From contig JAGNUG010000011.1 of NCBI GenBank assembly GCA_017987115.1, forward strand, positions 1-55,474: 55,474 nt of DNA, in the 5' to 3' direction. The stretch is from Flavobacteriales bacterium. Its GTDB lineage: Bacteria > Bacteroidota > Bacteroidia > Flavobacteriales_F > PHOS-HE28. Positions 15,172 through 25,009 of the stretch are shown piece by piece. The first letter of the stretch is position 1, and every line of letters begins with the position of its first letter. The position numbers and the translations under genes are program-made. The notes under the pieces were generated by a model that was not told where the DNA came from, made no database searches, and saw nothing but the letters and a program-made list of their open reading frames with translations.

Positions 15172-18100
15172 TTATGGCAATTGCTGCAATACCGTGTTGG
15201 TAGGTACTACACCGCCAATATTCTCCAGGATCAGATCACGGTCATTCGGTGCACCGGTGTATTTCACGACGCCGCTCATATCGGTATCCTCCAAATAATA
15301 ACCAGCAATGGAATTGGTCGGTACAATTCCGCCGATGATCCCAAGGATCGGGTCGCGGTCATTATTCGAACCAGTGTATTTAAGGACACCGTCCTTAATG
15401 GAATTACCGCTCCAAAGCATTGATCTGTTGTCTTTCGTCATCCGGGCGTTCGTACCCCAAGTGAGTGTCGAGGAGCTTCTGAAGTCAACAACCACAGGCG
15501 TTGCGGACAATGCCACAGAGTTCAAGGTCATAACACCGAGATGATTCCTATGTCGGATCGATACTTGGTAATTTCCATCCGGAACCTGCAGCTGCACAGC
15601 AGATGTGCCATTTTTGTTCACTACATCCCCATCGCGCTGCAACAAGGCGCTTACCGTGGCGATGACGGCATATGGTACTGTAGTGGATCGTACTTCCACC
15701 ATTACCCAATCCACAATTGCATTATTACCGGTAACAGCCAGTACACCGCTACTGGTCTGTTCCCCGCCACCACCGTTCACGTGGGTGAAACCTAGCGCAG
15801 TGTAGGGCTCGGTCAATGGTATCAACGATGCCGAACGAAGGTTGTCATTCATCAACTGTGTAGCGACATTGTACGGGCCAGCCAACCAGATCTTCGGGTT
15901 AATGGTCACTGTGTTCGGAGTAACTGCACATGAACCGGTTATCGTAGTAAGCACGTTATTGCCTTGTTCGTTCACAATGTCCGTAATGTTGGCGATACAA
16001 ATGTTCAGGTCGTTGAGGTTGAGGTACGTGATCCGGCATAGCGGAACATACTCCGTGTTCTTCGCCATTGAGCTATCGATGTATGATAGCCCTATGACTT
16101 TGGTTCCACCCAGCGATGTTTCCATGGCAATATCACCGATCAGACTTGGCACAAGGTTCTGAACGCTTTGGATCGTGAGACCGCTCATTTCGAACTCATA
16201 GCCCATAACGCGGTTATTGGGGTTGCGGATCATGATATCCACGGTTCTTGCGATCGGGTCCACAGCGCCAAGTTGAAGGTCCACGTTGACGCCGGTATCC
16301 GTCCAGCCGCGCGGGAAATCGCACCAAGGGTGGTAATGCAGTACGTGTCCGGTCTGGTCGTGAATGTCCTGCTGATTGTAGCAATTTGCCATCAATGCGG
16401 CATCCATGACCGTGATCACATTATCACCGTTCAGGTCGTTACAAGCAGTTGGTGAAATATCATTTCCCAAAATGGCCTGGACATATTCTTGCGCATCAGG
16501 CTGGGTCTGGTTGCCATCTGCATTCAGATCACCCATTTTGGCAGTGCCGTTGCATGCACCGGTACAGTCGAATCGTGCATCGCCGTAAGGTTGACCTAGG
16601 CAGTCCGTATAAGCAGGACAATCATTGATCAACGTGAAGGACGGTTCGTTCTGCGCATTGCGGGTAAGGTCGATACAGACCTGTGCGAAATTGTTGGAAT
16701 AATCGAGTTCATGCCGTCCCAAAGCATCGGGTGTACGGAGCCAATTCGTTCGTAGAACAAGTGTGTACTGTCCAGCAGGCACATCAGTAATATCGATCCA
16801 ATTGCATGTAGTGCCCGAACCATAGATATCGTAACAGCCCTTGCTGATACCCATGTTGCTACAACCGTACTGCCCTGTGAAGCCAGGGTTGCAACCCACA
16901 TCGATCACACAGAAGCCGTTCTTGAAACCAACTGGGATCGTATTTCCACTCGCGTCGAACAACACATAATCAGCGTAACCCGCGTAATGCGCGTGGCCAT
17001 GGCAATTGTCGAAACTGAAGGACGAAGGATGCGTTGTAGGATTACCGATGTAGTAATCCGTAGTGCCAATGTTCTCGATACGTGTTGTAAAGCGCAGAAC
17101 ATTCCGCGTACCAAGACCTTTGGTGCAACCTTCCACAGGTGCGCATTGATCGGTGATGTTGACCGTGCTCAAGTAAATACTGCTCGCTAATGCGCTGGTA
17201 CTCATTATCAGGTCTGGCCCATCTGTACATTCCGGACTTCCGGGAGCAATACAGCACGTACCACAATCCACCGTGGCCAGCGGGTCATAATTGCAGGAAC
17301 CTGGATCCATGCAACCAATTACAGGACCGTTGTAGATGATCGAAAAAGTGACCTGACCACCACAATCTCCGTCATTATCTCCAACCCGAAGATGATGCAC
17401 TACGCCAGCAGGCATATTTGCGTTGACGACTGCTTGCAGGCCGCACCCACCTTCATTGTCATCTCCGAATGTCGCACCTTCAATGCCATCGCTCAACACG
17501 ATCTGATTGCAGGCCATATCATAAAGCCAAAGGCGCGTATCACAGGAATTGCTCACACAGGTTGAGATCGTATAGGACCCGGGTTGTGGAGGTGTGAAGT
17601 CATACCAAGCCTCAATGCTGGGTGTGGTTACCGTTGCCAGCGTTACCGGAAAGGTTGTTCCTACAGGAGCTAAGGTCAAGGGGAGCGGTGATGTACATGA
17701 AAAACCTGGAGGGCAATTGAATGTAGTCTCTTCAAATGACCCGAATACTCCTCCAGCGAGCACCAACGTCTGATCGGAATAGAGCCAATACCCACCATAA
17801 CCATAGCTATTGTGGTAGATACCATCGCCTGCGGTATCATTGATCCGGAAGACCAAGCACGCATCGGAAGGCACACAAAGCGTGGTGCCATTGGAAGTGC
17901 CACTTGCCAGCGTCAGGTTGGTTGCACCGTCCTTCAATGTCCATGACGTTTCTTGTGGATAGTTGTCCTTTACGATATCGATCCGTATACGACTTTGTCC
18001 TGCGGGGCAAGAATAATCGCATGAGTTGTTGTTGATGTTTACACTTGCGTTGTAGTTGTTCGCAGTTGTTTCACTACATCCTACAACCGGAACCAAGCTT

Positions 18101-18684
18101 CCAACGAACACATCGTCGATAGCAATGTCGCTGGTTTCACCACTTCCGGTCACTGCACGAAAAATCAAACGTGTGTTGATCAAGTTTCCGTAGCTCGAAA
18201 GGTTGATCCAACCTTGTTTCCAATAAAGGCCCTGGTCGCCACTGGTACTCCAGACATTTGATACAACGGCACCATTCAGGTTCAGATCAACATGAAGCGA
18301 ACCCGATTGTGCTCCACGCATGTGGTACCAGAAGGTTACATAGGGAGAGGTGACACCAGAAAGTTGATAGCAAGGAGATGTCAGAAGAGCTGTCTTATTC
18401 GGCGTATTTCCACCTCCTGAGGTCTCAACGTACATGTAGGTTCCCGATGTGCTATTGGACGTATGGTCACCGATCGGGCCGGTATTGGCCGTAGGCGTTC
18501 CATTTTTATCCACCCACCAATCGAGATCATCCGCGCCGGTATTTATCCAATTATTCTCCAGGGTGCCAGGCGAACCTGCCGTAAAGTTGGTAAATGATTC
18601 GTTGGAGGGGAATGAGGTTACGCACTGAGCAAAGAGAGTACTTGCGGCGCAGCACGCGCCGATCAAGGCAGAAGATCTGAACAT
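15172..18684 (-). CDS. Giant secreted lysyl-oxidase-domain protein with MAM-like, dockerin-like and cohesin-like modules
   Basis: 1170 residues from the ATG at 18684, which gives a signal peptide (MFRSSALIGACCAASTLFAQ). Residues ~20-165 are a MAM/concanavalin-like domain. Residues ~490-680 match lysyl oxidase: FDNCHGHAHYAGYADYVLFD contains the copper-binding His cluster, GFKNGFCVID supplies the Lys and CNWIDITDVPAGQY the Tyr that form the quinone cofactor in animal enzymes. Residues ~716-766 look like a dockerin (GDLNADGN ... LNGDNVITVMDA), then ~795-910 a cohesin-like region. The last ~240 residues are a module shared with the 42996 gene, with two EF-hand-like loops ending in VPTNTVLQQLP. 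It probably oxidises Lys side chains or amines in the extracellular matrix. No ordinary T9SS domain is seen. Confidence 0.85.
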   Translation of the reverse strand: MFRSSALIGACCAASTLFAQCVTSFPSNESFTNFTAGSPGTLENNWINTGADDLDWWVDKNGTPTANTGPIGDHTSNSTSGTYMYVETSGGGNTPNKTALLTSPCYQLSGVTSPYVTFWYHMRGAQSGSLHVDLNLNGAVVSNVWSTSGDQGLYWKQGWINLSSYGNLINTRLIFRAVTGSGETSDIAIDDVFVGSLVPVVGCSETTANNYNASVNINNNSCDYSCPAGQSRIRIDIVKDNYPQETSWTLKDGATNLTLASGTSNGTTLCVPSDACLVFRINDTAGDGIYHNSYGYGGYWLYSDQTLVLAGGVFGSFEETTFNCPPGFSCTSPLPLTLAPVGTTFPVTLATVTTPSIEAWYDFTPPQPGSYTISTCVSNSCDTRLWLYDMACNQIVLSDGIEGATFGDDNEGGCGLQAVVNANMPAGVVHHLRVGDNDGDCGGQVTFSIIYNGPVIGCMDPGSCNYDPLATVDCGTCCIAPGSPECTDGPDLIMSTSALASSIYLSTVNITDQCAPVEGCTKGLGTRNVLRFTTRIENIGTTDYYIGNPTTHPSSFSFDNCHGHAHYAGYADYVLFDASGNTIPVGFKNGFCVIDVGCNPGFTGQYGCSNMGISKGCYDIYGSGTTCNWIDITDVPAGQYTLVLRTNWLRTPDALGRHELDYSNNFAQVCIDLTRNAQNEPSFTLINDCPAYTDCLGQPYGDARFDCTGACNGTAKMGDLNADGNQTQPDAQEYVQAILGNDISPTACNDLNGDNVITVMDAALMANCYNQQDIHDQTGHVLHYHPWCDFPRGWTDTGVNVDLQLGAVDPIARTVDIMIRNPNNRVMGYEFEMSGLTIQSVQNLVPSLIGDIAMETSLGGTKVIGLSYIDSSMAKNTEYVPLCRITYLNLNDLNICIANITDIVNEQGNNVLTTITGSCAVTPNTVTINPKIWLAGPYNVATQLMNDNLRSASLIPLTEPYTALGFTHVNGGGGEQTSSGVLAVTGNNAIVDWVMVEVRSTTVPYAVIATVSALLQRDGDVVNKNGTSAVQLQVPDGNYQVSIRHRNHLGVMTLNSVALSATPVVVDFRSSSTLTWGTNARMTKDNRSMLWSGNSIKDGVLKYTGSNNDRDPILGIIGGIVPTNSIAGYYLEDTDMSGVVKYTGAPNDRDLILENIGGVVPTNTVLQQLP

Positions 18685-18722
18685 TGTAGAGCTGGTTTGA
18701 TCGCTCAAGATACCGCATATTT

Positions 18723-18738
18723 CCATACCTACGTATGG
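18723..18738. promoter_or_regulatory. Palindromic candidate operator between divergent genes
   Basis: Perfect dyad CCATAC-CTAC-GTATGG in the 119-nt spacer between the divergent lysyl-oxidase-like gene and fabI. It lies about 17 nt upstream of the fabI promoter TTG box. No regulator is identified. Confidence 0.4.
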
Positions 18739-18754
18739 ATCAACTTAAAGACCA

Positions 18755-18783
18755 TTGAAAAGCCTTTCATCCTTCTATCTTCG
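18755..18783 (+). promoter_or_regulatory. Bacteroidota-type promoter for fabI
   Basis: TTG at 18755-18757, an 18-nt spacer and TATCTTCG at 18776-18783 (7 of 8 to TAnnTTTG), 20 nt before the fabI start. Confidence 0.6.
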
Positions 18784-18803
18784 CCCCTACAGAAACAGTT
18801 ACT

Positions 18804-19616
18804 ATGGCACACGGACTTTTAAAGGGTAAACGGGGCATCATTTCAGGAGCATTGAATGATCAAAGCATTGCGTGGAAAGTTGCCCAACTGGCACATGCGG
18901 AAGGTGCTGAGATCGTACTAACCAATGCGCCTGTGGCAATGCGCATGGGCGAGATCAACCAATTGGCCGGAGAAATTGGTGCATCGATCATTCCTGCGGA
19001 TGCTACGAATGATACTGATCTTGAGAAGCTCTTCGCCGGAGCGCAGGAGAAACTAGGAGGTCCAATGGACTTTGTGCTACATAGCATTGGTATGAGTCCG
19101 AACGTCCGCAAAGGCCGTACATATGACGATCTGAATTACGAGTGGTACAAGCAAACCCTTGACATAAGTGCAATGAGCCTACATCGCATGTTGCAAGCTG
19201 CGAATAAAGGGAACGCATTGGCCGATGGGAGCTCCGTTGTTGCCTTGACGTATATAGCAGCTCAGCGGGTATTCCCTGATTATGGCGATATGGCCGATGC
19301 CAAAGCCCTATTGGAAAGTATAGCGCGCAGCTGGGGTTACCGATTAGGAAAATCAAAGAAGATCCGGGTGAACACTGTGAGCCAAAGCCCGACCATGACA
19401 ACTGCAGGATCAGGCATCAAGGGATTCGACGGTTTCTTTGGTTTCGCAGAGGAAATGAGCCCGTTGGGCAACGCACCCGCTGAAGATTGTGCAAATTATT
19501 GCATAACACTATTCAGCGACCTGACGAAGTATGTAACGATGCAGAATCTTTACCACGACGGCGGGTTCAGTAGCACCGGCGTTACAGTAGGAGTTATGGA
19601 GAAGTTCATGAAGTAA
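18804..19616 (+). CDS. fabI: Enoyl-[acyl-carrier-protein] reductase (NADH)
   Basis: 270 residues, the normal FabI length. It reduces enoyl-ACP in the last step of each fatty-acid elongation cycle in the cytoplasm. An SDR fold is visible: the FabI-type nucleotide-binding start KGKRGIISGALNDQSIAWKVA, VLHSIGM in place of NNAG, and the catalytic pair in LTYIAAQRVFPDYGDMADAK (Tyr then six residues and Lys). C-terminal SPLGNAPAEDCANYCITLFSD is typical. It has its own promoter-like sequence just upstream. Confidence 0.95.
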   Translation: MAHGLLKGKRGIISGALNDQSIAWKVAQLAHAEGAEIVLTNAPVAMRMGEINQLAGEIGASIIPADATNDTDLEKLFAGAQEKLGGPMDFVLHSIGMSPNVRKGRTYDDLNYEWYKQTLDISAMSLHRMLQAANKGNALADGSSVVALTYIAAQRVFPDYGDMADAKALLESIARSWGYRLGKSKKIRVNTVSQSPTMTTAGSGIKGFDGFFGFAEEMSPLGNAPAEDCANYCITLFSDLTKYVTMQNLYHDGGFSSTGVTVGVMEKFMK

Positions 19617-19674
19617 TGGCCCGCTCCGAATGCCGGATCCTGTGGTTAACAAAGATGGTCAGGTTCGAAGTATC

Positions 19675-21837
19675 ATGATCCGATCCAGTCATATCTGGTT
19701 TGTTAGCGTTCTGTTCCTATTGAGCGGAACTATCTGCGCGCAGGGTGGAAAAGGGTTCTTGAAGGAAGGTGATGCATTCCGCGAACAGAACGAATTGAGC
19801 AAGGCAGTTGAGCGCTATAGCCTTGCTATTGATGTTGATCCGCAATACATAAAGGCCTATTTGGCACGGGCTGAAGTATTTCAGCAAATGGGCCGGCCGG
19901 CGGATGGAGCGTTGGACCTGCATAAGGCGGCTGACCTGGAACGTGGCGACGCGGATCTTGCGGTACGTGCGGCACAGGCCTATTTGACAGTTGACAGTCC
20001 TTTGATCGCGCGCGAATTCCTGGACCGTGCATTGGAAGTGGATAGAAAACACATGGAAGCCGTGCAGACCATGGTACGGGTTTGTTTGGCATTGAATGAT
20101 GTGGATGCAGCTGCTAACGCTGCTGACAAAGCGTTGGGAATGAAAGCCACTACTGACACGTATTACCTCCACGGCTTGGCGCGCATGGCGGTGCACGATT
20201 ACGCTACGGCTGAGACCGACTTTGATAAAGTGATCTCGTGGAATCATCTTTATGAACCCGCTTATGTCGCATTGAGCGAAACACAACTGAAATTGTATGA
20301 TCGATACAGCGGCCTTACGATGCAAATGCGTGCATTGGAAAAAGCGATCGAGAAATGTGGAACCGCGTTGGAGTTGAACCCGCGTAGTACGGATGCGTTA
20401 TTCACACGCAGCAAAGCATTTGCACTGCAAAAGGATTATGCAAGAGCGATCGATGACATTAGCAGATGCATAGCCTTGGAACGGACCGATAAAGCAGTGT
20501 ATCATCAGCGTGCAACCTACTATCATGGTTTTGGGCAACATCAGAATGCGGTGAACGACCTGAACAAGATCCTGCTTGATGACCCGAATGATGTTCCGGA
20601 GTTGTTGTTGCGCGCTGAATGCAAGGAAGCCAATCTGGATATGAATGGAGCCTTAAAGGACCTGGATGCTGCTGCCAAGGTGATGGATACAGCAGGTACA
20701 TGGCCTGCGGAACAGCGCACTGATATTGAAACTCGCCGAACGCGGATAGCTGCCGCGATATTTGAAATGGAACGAGAAAGTGATGCTCCGGATATTACGG
20801 TGATCGAACCCTACAGAAAGGGAGACATTGCCCAGGTAAGCGCGGCCTTGGACCATGTGAAGGTGAGCGGGCACGTGCGAGATAGAAGCCTATTGAAAAG
20901 CATAACCGTCAATGGTCTGATGGCAGATTTCACGAAGGATGACAAGGATCCTGAATTCGTGATCAGTGTGCCGTTATCCAACGATGAAAAGACCATTACC
21001 GTTCAAGCAGTTGATGTTTACGACAACTTGAAGACCGAGGATATCACAGTGGAGCGTTCAGAAGGCATCGCACCTAGCATCGTGCTCACATCGCCTGCAA
21101 CCAGTGGTGATCGTACCATCATGCTTGAAGCCGGTAAGAATGAGTTGTTCATCGAAGGTACTGTGACCGATGCCAGTTTGATCCGTTTGGTGGCTGTGAA
21201 TGGTGTGAATGCCAGTTACGCCCCTGATCAATTGGATCCTGAATTCAGTATAAAGGTTGAACTGGATGCGAAAGAGCGTTTTACAGTGCGCGCGGAAGAC
21301 CAGTATGGTAATGCAGCGGAAGCTAACTATACGATCGTTCGGAAAGCCGCACCTGTGGTAATTGCGAAGCCACCAAAGCCTGATCCCAATACAACGGCAA
21401 GAACCGGCAGCACAGGGGTTACTTGGATCATTGCGATCGAGAATACGAATTATAAGGACTTTCCTGCGCTGCAAGGAACGGCATCTGATATTGCCAAGAT
21501 GAATAAGGCGTTTGCGAACTATTCAGCTCAAAAGACCATTACCAAGAAGAACCTGAGCAAAGAACAATTGGAGCGCTTCTTCAACATTGAATTGCGTGAC
21601 CTGGTCCGAGTTAACAAGGTGAATACCGTGCTGGTCTGGTATAGCGGTCACGGACGAACCGTAGGCGGCAAGGCCTACTGGGTACCCGTAGATGCGAAAA
21701 ATGATGATATTTATTCCTACTTCAACTACGGATCATTGAAGAGATTGATGCAGAATTACAGTGAGACCGTGACCAATACGCTCGTCGTAAGTGATGCAGC
21801 TGGATCGGATCCGTCCTTCTACGAATTGACCAGATGA
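19675..21837 (+). CDS. TPR and caspase-like (C14) protein lacking the catalytic Cys
   Basis: 720 residues from the ATG at 19675, which gives a signal peptide ending GTICAQ; an ATG 45 nt upstream is possible. Residues ~20-370 are TPR repeats (KAVERYSLAIDVDPQYIKAYLARAEV). Two Ig-like strand-rich regions follow (~395-570). Residues ~585-720 are a caspase/metacaspase domain (WIIAIENTNYKDFPALQGTASDI) with the catalytic His659 in WYSGHGR. The usual DACxSG motif is DAAGSD here, so the Cys is replaced by Ala709, and the protein stops 11 residues later although homologues continue. It is probably a pseudo-protease used for binding. The stop overlaps an ATG of the cyclase frame by 4 nt, pointing to coupled expression. 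Confidence 0.85.
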   Translation: MIRSSHIWFVSVLFLLSGTICAQGGKGFLKEGDAFREQNELSKAVERYSLAIDVDPQYIKAYLARAEVFQQMGRPADGALDLHKAADLERGDADLAVRAAQAYLTVDSPLIAREFLDRALEVDRKHMEAVQTMVRVCLALNDVDAAANAADKALGMKATTDTYYLHGLARMAVHDYATAETDFDKVISWNHLYEPAYVALSETQLKLYDRYSGLTMQMRALEKAIEKCGTALELNPRSTDALFTRSKAFALQKDYARAIDDISRCIALERTDKAVYHQRATYYHGFGQHQNAVNDLNKILLDDPNDVPELLLRAECKEANLDMNGALKDLDAAAKVMDTAGTWPAEQRTDIETRRTRIAAAIFEMERESDAPDITVIEPYRKGDIAQVSAALDHVKVSGHVRDRSLLKSITVNGLMADFTKDDKDPEFVISVPLSNDEKTITVQAVDVYDNLKTEDITVERSEGIAPSIVLTSPATSGDRTIMLEAGKNELFIEGTVTDASLIRLVAVNGVNASYAPDQLDPEFSIKVELDAKERFTVRAEDQYGNAAEANYTIVRKAAPVVIAKPPKPDPNTTARTGSTGVTWIIAIENTNYKDFPALQGTASDIAKMNKAFANYSAQKTITKKNLSKEQLERFFNIELRDLVRVNKVNTVLVWYSGHGRTVGGKAYWVPVDAKNDDIYSYFNYGSLKRLMQNYSETVTNTLVVSDAAGSDPSFYELTR

Positions 21838-21881
21838 GCAAGCAGACGGCAGGAAGCGTATTTTGCCAGTCTCTTCACCTA

Positions 21882-24800
21882 ATGATCATACGATATTCCC
21901 TTCTTGTTTCATTTCTCCTACTGGCCTTTAGTGGCAAAGCACAGCGCTACTTTTTTGAGAATGTTGGCGTGCAACAAGGGCTGCCAGCGTCCAAGGTATA
22001 TGCAATCGTAGAGGACAGAGCCGGAAAGATCTGGATCGGTGATGAAGCTGGTATCTCCAGATACAATGGAAACTCGGTTACGAGTTTTGGCACCACTGAA
22101 GGTGTATCACAGAATGGGGTTCGCGCATTGTACATGGATACGCAAGGCAGGATCTGGGCAGGTCACTTAGGAGGTGGACTAACCGTTGTTCAAGGGAATA
22201 CGTTTCATAAGATCGCACTATCCGGAACTGATATCGAGAGCGATATAACCGGAATCACAGAGGATGCATCGGGCGCTATCTGGGTGTGTACGTTCGGCCA
22301 AGGGGCGTTCCGGTTCCCTAAAACTTCTGATCTGAGCGGAATAGAAGCCGAAACATTCAGTGCCAATGATGGAATACCGAACAAACTCACGTCCATTTTA
22401 CGCTTGAAGAATGGCACGATCTGTTTTACGGATGCATCAGGAAGTATTAGTAGCTATAACTCCGGTAAGAAGAAGTTCGAGCCATTCCCGGTCAAGGGGT
22501 TGCCCAATGGTCAACGTGTCACCACGATCTTTGAGGACAGCCAAGAAAGCTTATGGATCGGAACCAATTTTGGTGGTGTATTCCAATACGATCCACAGAA
22601 TAATACGACCATGACCTACGACATTGCGAACGGGTTGCCGAGCAATTTCGTTTTCAGCATCGCTGAGGGGGAGAAAGGGAATATTTGGATCGGGACCTGG
22701 GATGGCGGCATCGCCAGGATCGAGGAAAGTGGTGTGCGAATTTTCAACCCCAATAACGGGCTGCATGGAAATGCGATCCGCTGTATGGTACGCGATCATG
22801 AGGGAAATATGCTTATCGGTACCAACGAGAACGGCTTGGATATATTCAAAGGTGAACGGTTCATTAGTTTCAATGAAGCTGATGGATTGATCGAGCCGCA
22901 GGTGTGGGCGATAATGGAGGACGACCAGGGTAGGCTATGGTTGGGAACCAACGGGGGTATCAGTATTCTGGATCCCACCGGAAAAAGCACTGCGCGAGTG
23001 AAGAATTTAACGATGCAACAAGGAGATCTCACTAGCAATGAAGTTCGTGATCTGGTACAGGATAGGAGGGGCAATGTGTGGATCGGAACGGAGAACGGAG
23101 GTCTCTTCGAATTTGATCCGCGCACGTTCAAGTTCCGCTATGACCTGGAGATCAGTGGAAACATTCCAGGGAACCAAGTAACCGCATTGGCGTTGGGTGA
23201 AGGAAATGAACTTTGGGTCGGTACCGTTAATGGGTTGATCCGTTATACGCCCGGCACCATACCCATAACCATCAATACGAATGATGGTCTAGCAGGAGGA
23301 CAAGTGACCAGTATCTATAGAGATCCACAAGGAATATTTTGGGTTGGTAGTGTATTGAAGGGCATCACCCGGATCGAGAATGGAACGGCAAAAGCGGTGG
23401 TTATTGATCGCTCGTTCACGGCAACGTGTTTCATTCAGGATAAAGAAGGCCGTTTGTGGGTCGGCACAGAAGGGCAGGGCGTTCTTGTATTGAAGGACGG
23501 CGTGTTGAAAGCCGAATACACAACTGAGCGCGGACTGCTTTCGAATTCCATACGTTCCTTGAACATCGACAATGAAGGACACGTTTGGATCGGGAGCAAT
23601 CGTGGACTTAACAAATGGCGTCCGAAAGCGGATGGCTTCATTTCTTACACGGAACGAGCGGGTTTCACCGGCATCGAGGCCAAACCCAATTCCACCTACT
23701 TAGCACGTGATGGATCGTTATGGTTCGGAACCGCAAATGGCGCAACCAAGGTCGCATCGGTAAAAGCACTTGACAAATTGCCTCCGCCGATTACCACTAT
23801 TGATGGGCTTCAGGTCAATTTGGAGAAACACGCCTTGGAAGAAGATCCAAGTTTGGATCACACACAACGCAGTATACGGTTTGATTACAGCAGTGTATCG
23901 CTCACTGATCCAGCTGCGGTCATGTATCAGTACAGGTTAGATGGACTCGAAGACGATTGGCAGCCACCTACGTCGGAAACCTCCATTCACTATCCGGCAT
24001 TACCGCCGGGTTCGTATACGTTCCAGGTAAAGGCAATGAATCGTTCCGGTACGTGGAGCGATCCACCGGCAGAATATCCATTCACCATTTTACCTCCATG
24101 GTATAAGTCATGGTGGTTCTATTCGTTGGTCGCGTTGGTGCTGGCGATCGGATTGTTCAGTTATATCAAAGTGCGGGAACGCCAACTGAAACAGCGCAAT
24201 GCAATTCTTGAGCAAAGGGTCACGGAGCGCACTGCGGAAGTTGTCGCTCAGAGCAAGGAGATCGATGGACAGAAAGTTCGGATCGAGGAATTGCTGCTCA
24301 ATATTCTTCCCAAGGAGATCAGTGAGGAACTGAAGGAAAAGGGAAAGGCTACCGCTCGTCGTCATGAACACGTATCCGTCATGTTCACGGATATGAAAGG
24401 GTTTACGAAAGCTGCGGAGAATATGACACCGGAGCAATTGGTGAACGAGCTGGACGAGTGCTTTATCCAGTTCGATGCGATCGTTGGGCGTTACGGGATA
24501 GAGAAGATAAAGACCATTGGAGATAGCTACATGTGTGCGTGTGGGGTACCCGTTGCGGACGAGCACCACGCTTGGAAGAGCGCACTTGCCGCGTTGGAGG
24601 TGCGCACACTAATGGCCAAATGGAGAACCGAACGTGAATCAAAAGGCCTTGTCCCGTGGTTGCTCAGGATCGGGATCCACAGTGGCCCTCTTGTTGCTGG
24701 GGTCGTTGGTAAGAGAAAATTCGCATACGATATCTGGGGCGACACGGTGAACACTGCAAGTCGCATGGAAAGTAGCGGTGAGATCGGCGAGGTGAACATC

Positions 24801-24992
24801 AGTGAAACGACCTATCACTTGATAAAGGATCGCTTTGAATGTGACCATCGTGGTGCTATTGAAGCCAAGAACAAAGGCAAGATCGACATGTATTTCGTGC
24901 GTCGAATAAAACCGGAGTACAGCGTCAATGGTTCCGGAAGCGAACCGAATGATCGATTTCTTGAAGAAATGGGACTGCTGGTCGAGGCCTGA
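21882..24992 (+). CDS. Propeller sensor adenylate cyclase (class III)
   Basis: 1036 residues from the ATG at 21882, which gives a signal peptide (MIIRYSLLVSFLLLAFSGKAQ). The upstream ATG at 21834, overlapping the preceding stop, would add 16 residues. Residues ~22-640 contain about twelve Reg_prop beta-propeller repeats (GKIWIGDEAGISRYNG type), then a Y_Y_Y domain, a membrane helix (~750-770), a coiled coil, and a class III nucleotide cyclase domain (~828-1000). Metal-binding Asp residues are in MFTDMKGF and TIGDSYM. EKIKTIGD (Lys) and YDIWGD (Asp) point to adenylate rather than guanylate. The layout is that of a hybrid two-component periplasmic sensor with the kinase replaced by cAMP synthesis. 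Confidence 0.9.
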   Translation: MIIRYSLLVSFLLLAFSGKAQRYFFENVGVQQGLPASKVYAIVEDRAGKIWIGDEAGISRYNGNSVTSFGTTEGVSQNGVRALYMDTQGRIWAGHLGGGLTVVQGNTFHKIALSGTDIESDITGITEDASGAIWVCTFGQGAFRFPKTSDLSGIEAETFSANDGIPNKLTSILRLKNGTICFTDASGSISSYNSGKKKFEPFPVKGLPNGQRVTTIFEDSQESLWIGTNFGGVFQYDPQNNTTMTYDIANGLPSNFVFSIAEGEKGNIWIGTWDGGIARIEESGVRIFNPNNGLHGNAIRCMVRDHEGNMLIGTNENGLDIFKGERFISFNEADGLIEPQVWAIMEDDQGRLWLGTNGGISILDPTGKSTARVKNLTMQQGDLTSNEVRDLVQDRRGNVWIGTENGGLFEFDPRTFKFRYDLEISGNIPGNQVTALALGEGNELWVGTVNGLIRYTPGTIPITINTNDGLAGGQVTSIYRDPQGIFWVGSVLKGITRIENGTAKAVVIDRSFTATCFIQDKEGRLWVGTEGQGVLVLKDGVLKAEYTTERGLLSNSIRSLNIDNEGHVWIGSNRGLNKWRPKADGFISYTERAGFTGIEAKPNSTYLARDGSLWFGTANGATKVASVKALDKLPPPITTIDGLQVNLEKHALEEDPSLDHTQRSIRFDYSSVSLTDPAAVMYQYRLDGLEDDWQPPTSETSIHYPALPPGSYTFQVKAMNRSGTWSDPPAEYPFTILPPWYKSWWFYSLVALVLAIGLFSYIKVRERQLKQRNAILEQRVTERTAEVVAQSKEIDGQKVRIEELLLNILPKEISEELKEKGKATARRHEHVSVMFTDMKGFTKAAENMTPEQLVNELDECFIQFDAIVGRYGIEKIKTIGDSYMCACGVPVADEHHAWKSALAALEVRTLMAKWRTERESKGLVPWLLRIGIHSGPLVAGVVGKRKFAYDIWGDTVNTASRMESSGEIGEVNISETTYHLIKDRFECDHRGAIEAKNKGKIDMYFVRRIKPEYSVNGSGSEPNDRFLEEMGLLVEA

Positions 24993-25009
24993 TCAACAGA
25001 AGAACTGGA

